A stretch of 5,747 nt of DNA from JAOSJT01 sp035914695 (GTDB taxonomy: Bacteria; Bacteroidota; Ignavibacteria; SZUA-365). The notes below the pieces were generated by a model that ran no database searches, was not told the DNA's origin, and saw nothing but the letters and a program-made list of their open reading frames with translations. The stretch covers positions 1-5,747 of the forward strand of contig JAMIQH010000309.1 in the NCBI GenBank assembly GCA_035914695.1. Direction: 5' to 3'. Every line of letters begins with the position of its first letter. The stretch's first letter is position 1. Positions 1 through 5,174 of this stretch are shown piece by piece. The translations under genes were made by a program, and so were the position numbers.

Positions 1-38
1 GGAGGGAAGTAGTATGTGACGATCAGAACATGTTTCAT
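1..38 (-). CDS. Start of a probable GT4-type glycosyltransferase (truncated by window edge)
   Basis: Reading the minus strand from the ATG at 38-36 gives MKHVLIVTYYFPP before the window ends. A short basic start, a hydrophobic beta strand and then YYFPP is the usual opening of group 1 / GT4 glycosyltransferases with a GT-B fold, where this strand begins the N-terminal Rossmann-like domain and is normally followed by a glycine-rich loop. The gene would lie 75 bp downstream of the oxidoreductase stop, on the same strand, so co-transcription is possible. No Shine-Dalgarno sequence precedes the ATG, as for the other minus-strand genes here. The call rests on only 13 residues: family resemblance is good, but donor and acceptor cannot be told. 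A chance ATG is the alternative. Confidence 0.6.
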   Translation of the reverse strand, partial: MKHVLIVTYYFP

Positions 39-113
39 GGTAGCGTGAAATCGTTGTCGGGATACAGCGTTTTGGACTTCCGCCGGCGTGCGGCAGGCGC
101 GTCCTTGCAGGAA
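39..113. other. Short intergenic spacer between oxidoreductase and glycosyltransferase start
   Basis: This 75-bp gap separates two minus-strand genes. It contains a GC-rich imperfect hairpin at about 80-96 (CCGCCG pairing with CGGCAGG, one bulged A). Neither strand has a T tract after it, so it is not a convincing intrinsic terminator. No promoter match is evident, which is compatible with read-through from the oxidoreductase gene. Confidence 0.4.
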
Positions 114-1232
114 TCAGGCCTTTTCGACTGGCAGCCAGCCGTCGCGCGCAAGCAGCACACGATACATCGGGGTCGGTAGTGTCAACCGCGCCTCACCGCC
201 CTGTGCCGGAAGTGTCCGCCGAATGGCTTCCGTGCGACCCTCGCGAAGCAGGCGGCCCCAGTCGGGTTCCATGAGGAGAATGCGCCCCAATGCCACCAGA
301 TCGCAGCCATCCTCGAGAACGGACGCCGCATCCTGCGGAGTATGCACCATGCCCACGCCAATCACCGGCAGCGTTCCACCGACGCGCTCGACGATGACGC
401 GGGTGGGACGCCGCGCGTCGTTACGGTCGCGCAGTGATGCGGCGTGATAATCACGGACGCTGACATGCAGATAATCCAGGCGCCTCTGCGTCAGTGCATC
501 CACCAGCACAAGTGTATCGTCGAGCGTGATGCCCGGTTCTTCGACTTCCTCGGGCGAGAGACGATAACCCACAATGAACGGACGGTCGGCGCGCGCGGCT
601 TCCGCCAGCACGGCATCCGCCACGGCGAGTGGGAAGCGCATGCGTCGCTCGAGGTCTCCGCCCCAGGCGTCGTCGCGGCGGTTGGAATGCGGCGAGAAGA
701 ATTGCTGTGGCAAATACGTGTTGGCGCCGTGAATTTCCACGCCATCGAAGCCGGCAAGTATCGCGCGGCGTGTGGCCAATGCGAAGGCCTCGATGCAGCG
801 AAGGATTTCATCCTCCGTCATCGCGCGCGGCGTGTCCGCCCCCGGTCGCTCGGCCGCGACGGCGCTGGCCGAGAGCGGGGCGTGTCCGAGCAGCGACGCC
901 GGGCACATGCGGCCGCCGTGATGGATCTGGAGTATGGCCAGAGCACCTTGCGCACGCAGTAACTCCGCCGCACGACGCAGCGAGGACAACATTGCGTCGT
1001 CGTGGCAACCCCATTGATCGGTGAAGGCCTTGCCCTCCGCTTGCACGTAGCAGGCCGCGGTGATCACCATGCCCAGACCGTCGGCGCGACGATGGAGATA
1101 CGCGCATTCGTCGTTGTGAATGCGTCCGTCCGGCTGCCCCGACCACGTGGTCATGGGAGCCATCACCACGCGATTGGTGGCGGTGAGTCCACAGGGAAAG
1201 GTGAGGGGCTGGAGGAGTTCAGCGAAATTCAT
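114..1232 (-). CDS. NADH:flavin oxidoreductase, Old Yellow Enzyme family
   Basis: This 372-aa protein is predicted to be an FMN-dependent TIM-barrel ene-reductase that uses NAD(P)H to reduce activated C=C bonds. The physiological substrate cannot be read from sequence. Family marks in order are: MAPMTTW at residues 24-30, where T28 sits at the position that tunes the flavin (Thr in OYE1, Cys in YqjM); LQIHHGGR at 101-108, with the FMN-contacting Gln; HGANTYL at 168-174, matching the HxxN substrate-binding pair and the catalytic Tyr (H168, N171, Y173); DDAWGGDLERRMRF at 187-200; GYRLSPEE at 222-229; and the C-terminal phosphate-binding segment GVGM...LGR at 292-317. Length suits a single-domain OYE, with no added FAD/4Fe-4S module as in 2,4-dienoyl-CoA reductase. 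The ATG lies 13 bp after the stop of the upstream membrane-protein gene, indicating an operon, although no Shine-Dalgarno sequence is visible. Confidence 0.93.
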   Translation of the reverse strand: MNFAELLQPLTFPCGLTATNRVVMAPMTTWSGQPDGRIHNDECAYLHRRADGLGMVITAACYVQAEGKAFTDQWGCHDDAMLSSLRRAAELLRAQGALAILQIHHGGRMCPASLLGHAPLSASAVAAERPGADTPRAMTEDEILRCIEAFALATRRAILAGFDGVEIHGANTYLPQQFFSPHSNRRDDAWGGDLERRMRFPLAVADAVLAEAARADRPFIVGYRLSPEEVEEPGITLDDTLVLVDALTQRRLDYLHVSVRDYHAASLRDRNDARRPTRVIVERVGGTLPVIGVGMVHTPQDAASVLEDGCDLVALGRILLMEPDWGRLLREGRTEAIRRTLPAQGGEARLTLPTPMYRVLLARDGWLPVEKA

Positions 1233-1245
1233 GCCGACGCCGGTG

Positions 1246-2313
1246 TTATTGCGCCGAACGCGCGCGCAGCAGGGTCCCCATGCTCACCTCGCGCGTGAGC
1301 AGATAGTACACGCCCAGGCCGATGGGAACGAGATAGTTCACGAAATGCGTCAAGGTTGCGTAGGCCACTGCGTCGGCGTCGGTGAAGCCCGCAAATTTCA
1401 TCAATGCGATGCGCGCCGAAGCGTGAAACACGCCGAACGCTCCCGGCGTGGGCGCCACGGCATAGCCCAGCGCGGTAACGGCCCAGATTTCCAGCGCGGC
1501 GAAGAGCGAGGGCTGTGTGCGCAATCCACTGTCAAAGGCGAAAAACATGATGTACAGCGGCAGCATGTACATGAAATACAGCAACACGGTGTGCACGGTG
1601 ACCAGAAGCACCTGCCGCAACGATTTGATGGCACCGAAGCCCAGTTGCAGTTTCCGGAACATGTCCAGCACGCTGTTGCGCAGTTGTTCGAGGCGGCCCA
1701 AGCCGAAACGCCGCGCCAACCACGACAGCGGCGCTGTGCCCGTCTCCGCCAGCCACAATCCCGCCTTGCTCGGAGCGATGACAATGAACACCACGCCGAG
1801 CAGTATGGCCATGTACAGAATGGGCTGAATCACATCCGGCCGCACGCCGATGCTCTCGAATCCCTCGAACAACCCGCTGTCCACAAAGAGAATCGCCGCG
1901 ATTACCAGCAGCAGCGCCACGGTGTCAATGAAGCGCTCGACAATGATCGATCCCAGCAACGAGCTGAACGTGGTTTGCTTCTCCGACTGCGCGGTGAACC
2001 ACGGTCGCAGCACTTCGCCGCTGCGCGGGATCAGGTTGTTCATGAAATACCCCACCATCACACCGGCGAAGAGATTCCCCGTGCGTACCTCGGGGTGAAT
2101 GCGCTCGAGTATCACTTTCCAGCGAATCGCGCGCACGTAGTGCGAGAGAATGATGGGCACGATGATCAGCAGGGCAAACCAGTAATTCGCCGTGGAAAAG
2201 CTCTTCCCCAATTCGTTGAAATCCACATTCCACACCGAAAAGGCGATGGAAAACACGATGATCAGCAGGGTGACGCCGATTTTGACAAAGGAAAGTATGC
2301 GCTGTCGATTCAT
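1246..2313 (-). CDS. UPF0104 / LPG-synthetase-type integral membrane protein (flippase-like domain)
   Basis: This 355-aa polytopic inner-membrane protein belongs to the lysylphosphatidylglycerol synthetase TM-region family (PF03706, also called flippase-like). Visible family marks are a first membrane segment at 10-27, the RAIRW motif after the second helix at 61-65, GYFMNNLIPRSGEVLRPW at 88-105, ERFIDT at 126-131, and PTPGAFGVFHAS near 288-299. Several further hydrophobic stretches (about 133-144, 165-181, 234-260, 325-339) suggest seven or eight helices. The catalytic C-terminal domain of MprF is absent, so it is not an aminoacyl-lipid synthase. Relatives are implicated in moving or modifying lipids and glycolipids; the exact function here is unknown. 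The ATG at 2313 begins just before helix 1, as usual. The frame also extends to a TTG at 2397 preceded by GAGGAA, which would add 28 residues. It heads the minus-strand cluster. Confidence 0.87.
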   Translation of the reverse strand: MNRQRILSFVKIGVTLLIIVFSIAFSVWNVDFNELGKSFSTANYWFALLIIVPIILSHYVRAIRWKVILERIHPEVRTGNLFAGVMVGYFMNNLIPRSGEVLRPWFTAQSEKQTTFSSLLGSIIVERFIDTVALLLVIAAILFVDSGLFEGFESIGVRPDVIQPILYMAILLGVVFIVIAPSKAGLWLAETGTAPLSWLARRFGLGRLEQLRNSVLDMFRKLQLGFGAIKSLRQVLLVTVHTVLLYFMYMLPLYIMFFAFDSGLRTQPSLFAALEIWAVTALGYAVAPTPGAFGVFHASARIALMKFAGFTDADAVAYATLTHFVNYLVPIGLGVYYLLTREVSMGTLLRARSAQ

Positions 2314-2516
2314 TCGTTGCCAGTGATGGATTCTTTGAGGAAAATGCACTGAAAATTCGAGAAAAACCACAGGAAGCGCCGCCGGAAACAGCGTCAATCC
2401 GATTCCTCGGCGACGCAGCGATGGATGCGCGAACGCAGGGTTGCGGTGCCGGAAGACAGCGGCCGTGCTCCCCGTTTTCTGGCCGCAGGCGGCAATCGAT
2501 AAAAAGTGACGAATAG

Positions 2517-2533
2517 AGCGAAGATTTTTCGCT
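2517..2533. repeat. Small inverted repeat (6-bp arms, 5-nt loop)
   Basis: AGCGAA and TTCGCT flank the loop GATTT. The stem could be extended by an AT pair across a two-base bulge (2513-2535). It lies upstream of both divergent genes, so it is more likely a DNA-level or 5'-leader element of the leftward transcript than a terminator. An arm this short can arise by chance. Confidence 0.35.
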
Positions 2534-2560
2534 ATCTAATATAAAAGCACAAGATTTACG

Positions 2561-2586
2561 AAAATCGACAAGGTCATGTCGATTTT
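2561..2586. promoter_or_regulatory. Perfect 26-bp palindrome, candidate operator
   Basis: The arms AAAATCGACA and TGTCGATTTT are exact reverse complements, separated by AGGTCA. The 10-bp perfect arms with a 6-nt spacer have the geometry of a dimeric regulator's binding site. The element ends two bases before the -33 region of the predicted mmd promoter and about 122 bp before the mmdA start, so a bound protein could activate or repress that promoter and could also affect the leftward cluster. No regulator family can be assigned by eye. An RNA hairpin is the alternative, but if the predicted promoter is right this element is outside the mmd transcript. Confidence 0.5.
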
Positions 2587-2588
2587 TA

Positions 2589-2619
2589 TTGCGCACGCCG
2601 TTGCAAATCGATAATTTTG
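2589..2619 (+). promoter_or_regulatory. Bacteroidota-type promoter for the mmd operon
   Basis: TAATTTTG at 2612-2619 matches the -7 consensus TAnnTTTG of Bacteroidota primary-sigma promoters at all six fixed positions. A TTG at 2589-2591 lies 20 bp upstream, within the usual spacing for the -33 element (consensus TTTG; here ATTG). Transcription would start near 2624-2628, leaving a leader of about 80 nt before mmdA. No good TTGACA/TATAAT pair was seen in this interval. The match is short and made by eye, and it depends on the host belonging to a group that uses this promoter type. Confidence 0.45.
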
Positions 2620-2697
2620 TAACAATTGATGGTTCGTGCAATGATTTTTCACCATCGCAGCACGACCTTCACGCACCCCAGTTTTCCACAAGCGTCC

Positions 2698-2702
2698 AAG
2701 GA
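2698..2702 (+). promoter_or_regulatory. Ribosome binding site that fixes the mmdA start
   Basis: AAGGA lies six bases before the ATG at 2709. The reading frame is open further upstream to a TTG at 2589, but that stretch encodes no family sequence and includes the predicted promoter. This site therefore supports the start at 2709. Confidence 0.75.
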
Positions 2703-2708
2703 CGAATC

Positions 2709-4265
2709 ATGGCAATCGAAGACAAGATCAAGGAACTCCTTGACAAACGCATCGAGGCGCGCAAGGGCGGTGGCGAAAAACGCATCGAATCCCAGCACGC
2801 CAAGGGCAAGCTCACGGCTCGCGAACGACTCGAACTGCTCCTCGACGAGGGCAGTTTCGAGGAATTCGACATGTTCGTGAGCCATCGCTGCATCGATTTC
2901 GGGCTCGAAAAAGAGGCCTATCTTTCCGACGGCGTCGTGACCGGTTACGGCACGATCGATGGTCGGCTCGTGTATGTGTTCTCGCAGGATTTCACCGTGT
3001 TCGGTGGATCGCTCTCCGAGATGTACGCGAAAAAAATCTGTAAAATCATGGACATGGCCATGAAAGTGGGCGCACCGGTGATCGGTCTCAACGACTCCGG
3101 CGGCGCGCGCATTCAGGAGGGCGTGAAGAGTCTCGGTGGATACGCGGATATTTTCCAACGCAATATCCTCGCATCCGGCGTGATTCCGCAGATCTCCGGC
3201 GTGTTCGGCCCCTGCGCGGGTGGCGCGGTGTACTCGCCCGCCATCACGGACTTCATCCTCATGACCAAGGAAACCAGCTATATGTTCGTGACTGGCCCGA
3301 AAGTCGTGAAATCCGTCACCAACGAGGATGTCAGCACCGAGGATCTCGGCGGCGCGTCGATACACACCGCCAAGTCCGGTGTGGCGCATTTCGCCTGCGA
3401 TAATGATGAAGAGCAGATTCTCATCATCCGCAAGCTCATGAGCTACGTGCCGCAGAACAACCTCGAAGAACCGCCGCGCGTGGATTGCGACGATCCGATC
3501 GACCGTCTTGAGGACGTGCTCAACGAAATCATTCCCGAAAATCCCAACAAGCCCTACGATGTGAAGGATGTGATTCACGCCATCGTGGATCATCACGAGT
3601 TTCTCGAAGTACAGCGCCACTACGCACCCAATCTCATCGTGGGTTTCGCGCGTTTCAACGGCCAGTCCGTTGGTATCGTCGCCAATCAGCCGAGTTACCT
3701 CGCTGGCGTGCTGGACATCAATTGCTCGAAAAAGGGCGCGCGCTTCATTCGCTTCTGCGACGCGTTCAACATTCCCATCGTCACGCTGGTGGACGTCCCG
3801 GGCTTCCTTCCCGGCACACAGCAGGAATATGGCGGCATCATCACCAACGGCGCCAAATTACTTTTCGCCTACGGCGAAGCCACCGTGCCGAAAGTGACGG
3901 TGATTCTGCGCAAGGCCTACGGCGGCGCATACGACGTCATGGGCTCCAAGCATTTGAACGGCGATATCAACTACGCCTGGCCCACCGCGGAGATCGCGGT
4001 CATGGGTCCGCGCGGCGCCATCGAAGTGCTCTACGGCCGCGAACTCTCGGAAAAGGATTCCGAGCAGCGCGCGCAATTCATCTCCATGATGGAGGAAGAG
4101 TACCGCCACAAGTTCGCCACGCCCTATGTCGCGGCGAAATACGGCTACATCGACGATGTGATCGAACCGCGCAACACGCGCTTCCGCATCATCCGCGCCC
4201 TGCAGAGTCTCGCCACGAAGCGCGACAGTCTGCCGATGAAGAAACATTCCAACATTCCGCTGTGA
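2709..4265 (+). CDS. mmdA: Methylmalonyl-CoA decarboxylase carboxyltransferase subunit alpha (PCCB-like)
   Basis: This 518-aa cytoplasmic carboxyltransferase would transfer the carboxyl group from methylmalonyl-CoA to biotin on the carrier subunit, releasing propionyl-CoA. The protein has two crotonase-like halves. The N-terminal half carries NDSGGARIQEG at 128-138 and GPCAGGAVYSPA at 167-178. The C-terminal half carries PGFLPGTQQEYGG at 364-376 and KAYGGAYDVMGSKHLNGD at 402-419. The GG pairs supply the oxyanion holes for acyl-CoA and biotin. Length and the C-terminus KKHSNIPL match the propionyl-CoA carboxylase beta / MmdA family. It is unlike the OadA-type carboxyltransferase, so the substrate is a CoA ester, not oxaloacetate. 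Genes for a membrane subunit, biotin carrier and Na+ pump follow directly and no biotin carboxylase is in the window, favouring a decarboxylase over an ATP-dependent carboxylase. Glutaconyl-CoA decarboxylase is a less likely alternative. Confidence 0.93.
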   Translation: MAIEDKIKELLDKRIEARKGGGEKRIESQHAKGKLTARERLELLLDEGSFEEFDMFVSHRCIDFGLEKEAYLSDGVVTGYGTIDGRLVYVFSQDFTVFGGSLSEMYAKKICKIMDMAMKVGAPVIGLNDSGGARIQEGVKSLGGYADIFQRNILASGVIPQISGVFGPCAGGAVYSPAITDFILMTKETSYMFVTGPKVVKSVTNEDVSTEDLGGASIHTAKSGVAHFACDNDEEQILIIRKLMSYVPQNNLEEPPRVDCDDPIDRLEDVLNEIIPENPNKPYDVKDVIHAIVDHHEFLEVQRHYAPNLIVGFARFNGQSVGIVANQPSYLAGVLDINCSKKGARFIRFCDAFNIPIVTLVDVPGFLPGTQQEYGGIITNGAKLLFAYGEATVPKVTVILRKAYGGAYDVMGSKHLNGDINYAWPTAEIAVMGPRGAIEVLYGRELSEKDSEQRAQFISMMEEEYRHKFATPYVAAKYGYIDDVIEPRNTRFRIIRALQSLATKRDSLPMKKHSNIPL

Positions 4266-4270
4266 GGTGG
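4264..4270 (+). promoter_or_regulatory. Strong ribosome binding site overlapping the mmdA stop codon
   Basis: GAGGTGG begins inside the TGA stop of mmdA and sits just before the ATG at 4273. The overlap suggests translational coupling of mmdA and mmdD. It also favours the ATG at 4273 over the in-frame GTG at 4267, which lies within this site. Confidence 0.65.
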
Positions 4271-4272
4271 CA

Positions 4273-4710
4273 ATGACTATCGCAATGAGCGCGGTACTGT
4301 TGTTGCTGCAGAAGGCGCAGGACAGCACAGCCGTAGTGTGGAAATACAGCGGCGTGGAGGGTATAGAGCAAGGCAACGGCATCATGATCACCATCATCGG
4401 TATGTTGGTGGTGTATGTGGCGTTGACCATCACATCGCTTGTTATCTGGGCGACTGGCAAGACGGCGGGAGAGCGTCCGAAAAAGGTCGTAGTTGCGGAG
4501 GCGGGCGAAAGCAAGCCCGCAGTGCGTCCCTCGATGTCCGGTGAAGTTGTCGCCGCCATCTCCCTCGCCTTGCAATCGCATCTCTTCGAGTTGCACGACG
4601 ACGAGCAGACGGTGATCACCATACGGAAAATCTCGCGTCCTTATTCGCCGTGGAGTTCCAAACTGCACTCCATGACGCGTCCCCCGCACATTTCATTTTT
4701 CAAACGCTGA
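4273..4710 (+). CDS. mmdD: OadG-like small membrane subunit (gamma/delta) of the Na+-translocating decarboxylase
   Basis: This 145-aa protein is predicted to anchor and assemble the decarboxylase at the membrane. A short hydrophobic N-terminus (5-12) may be a weak signal or membrane segment. Residues 37-59 (GIMITIIGMLVVYVALTITS and following) form one clear transmembrane helix, preceded by the GIEQGNG stretch typical of OadG. A charged, flexible linker follows (60-89), then an EVVAAISLAL helix (91-100), HDDE (108-111), ITIRKI and YSPWSSK (124-130). The tail resembles the long OadG-family proteins I recall from Bacteroidota, and is longer than the simple OadG/MmdD of about 80-115 residues. In oxaloacetate decarboxylase, OadG links alpha and beta and speeds carboxyl transfer; the same role is inferred here. 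It starts 7 bp after mmdA, and the biotin carrier gene follows 15 bp later. Confidence 0.85.
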   Translation: MTIAMSAVLLLLQKAQDSTAVVWKYSGVEGIEQGNGIMITIIGMLVVYVALTITSLVIWATGKTAGERPKKVVVAEAGESKPAVRPSMSGEVVAAISLALQSHLFELHDDEQTVITIRKISRPYSPWSSKLHSMTRPPHISFFKR

Positions 4711-4725
4711 CAGAGGTAGACGGAC

Positions 4726-5169
4726 ATGAATTCCACGCGGAAATTCTCCATAAAAATCAACGGCAACGACTACGCGGTCGAGATCGCGAAGATCGGCGAT
4801 GGCGTGGCCTCTGTCGACGTGAACGGCACGGTGTACGAAGTCGAGTTCCAGGCCGAGAAGAAGGTATCGAAAACCCCCACGCTCGTGCGCACCCCCGCGT
4901 ACACCACGGAAGCCGAGCGCCCGAAAACCACCGCCAAACCAGCGGAAAACACCATGAAAGTGGTGAAGTCGCCGCTGCCCGGCGTTATTCTCGACGTGCA
5001 TAAACGCGAGGGCGACGCGGTGAAGGCCGGTGAAGTGGTGATGATCATGGAAGCGATGAAAATGGAAAACAACATCGTTTCTCCGATCGACGGTACGGTG
5101 CGTACGCTCCGGGTGCAACGCAACGACAACGTGCTCGAAGGTGACGTGCTCTTCGAGATTGGAGGGTAA
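4726..5169 (+). CDS. mmdC: Biotin carboxyl carrier subunit of methylmalonyl-CoA decarboxylase
   Basis: This 147-aa protein carries the biotin that shuttles CO2 from the alpha subunit to the membrane beta subunit. An N-terminal beta-rich segment (6-42, with INGNDYAVEI and VNGTVYEVEF) is the usual assembly region. It is followed by a flexible Thr/Pro/Lys-rich linker (about 44-77), less Ala/Pro-rich than many homologues. The biotinyl domain spans about 78-147, with SPLPG at 82-86 and EAMKMEN at 109-115; K112 is the expected biotinylated lysine, to be modified by a biotin ligase not in the window. The domain is complete, ending in GDVLFEIGG. AGAGGT at 4712-4717 is the ribosome binding site. The gene lies 15 bp after mmdD and 5 bp before mmdB. 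A carrier for a soluble acyl-CoA carboxylase is possible, but the neighbours argue against it. Confidence 0.93.
   Translation: MNSTRKFSIKINGNDYAVEIAKIGDGVASVDVNGTVYEVEFQAEKKVSKTPTLVRTPAYTTEAERPKTTAKPAENTMKVVKSPLPGVILDVHKREGDAVKAGEVVMIMEAMKMENNIVSPIDGTVRTLRVQRNDNVLEGDVLFEIGG
5161..5165 (+). promoter_or_regulatory. Ribosome binding site of mmdB inside the end of mmdC
   Basis: GGAGG lies within the last codons of the biotin carrier (the terminal Gly-Gly), nine bases before the ATG at 5175. Carrier and pump subunit are therefore probably translationally coupled. Confidence 0.7.
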
Positions 5170-5174
5170 TCCAC

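Larger units (their letters stand above)
2314..2708. other. Divergent AT-rich control region between the two clusters
   Basis: About 395 bp lie between the membrane-protein ATG and the mmdA ATG. I see no convincing gene in it; the first 84 bp could be coding only if the TTG at 2397 is the true start of the membrane protein. From about 2500 to 2660 the base composition becomes markedly AT-rich compared with the flanking genes. That stretch contains a 6-bp hairpin (2517-2533), a perfect 10-bp inverted repeat (2561-2586) and a Bacteroidota-type promoter facing right (2589-2619). For the leftward cluster, TATATTAG read on the minus strand at 2543-2536 matches TAnnTTTG with one mismatch, but no correctly spaced -33 element accompanies it, so that promoter is not called. 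Confidence 0.7.

Noticed and set aside
80..96. Hairpin downstream of the oxidoreductase gene as an intrinsic terminator
   Set aside because: The stem is imperfect and no T tract follows on either strand.
1120..2352. 410-codon plus-strand open frame opposite the membrane-protein gene
   Set aside because: It is rich in His, Gln and Arg with no recognisable domain, as expected from reading the complement of a hydrophobic, GC-rich coding sequence. The minus-strand frame carries clear family motifs.
2561..2590. The palindrome plus TTTTTATT as a rho-independent terminator
   Set aside because: No gene ends upstream of it on the plus strand, the stem base is AT-rich, and the position beside a promoter favours a DNA-binding site.
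2397..2641. Possible small minus-strand gene in the control region (frame open to 2641)
   Set aside because: The frame runs on out of frame through the membrane-protein gene, has no ribosome binding site and no recognisable protein, and crosses the palindrome and promoter.
2589..2708. N-terminal extension of mmdA by 40 codons
   Set aside because: It would need a TTG start inside the promoter element, adds no family sequence, and AAGGA is correctly placed before the ATG at 2709.
2649..3620. 323-codon minus-strand open frame opposite mmdA
   Set aside because: It is a His/Asp/Glu-rich antisense shadow with no family sequence. The plus strand encodes a full carboxyltransferase with all its motifs.
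2709..4265. Reading mmdA as the beta subunit of an ATP-dependent propionyl-CoA or acetyl-CoA carboxylase
   Set aside because: The protein family overlaps, but the adjoining OadG-like, biotin carrier and Na+-pump beta genes make the decarboxylase complex the better reading; it remains a minor alternative.
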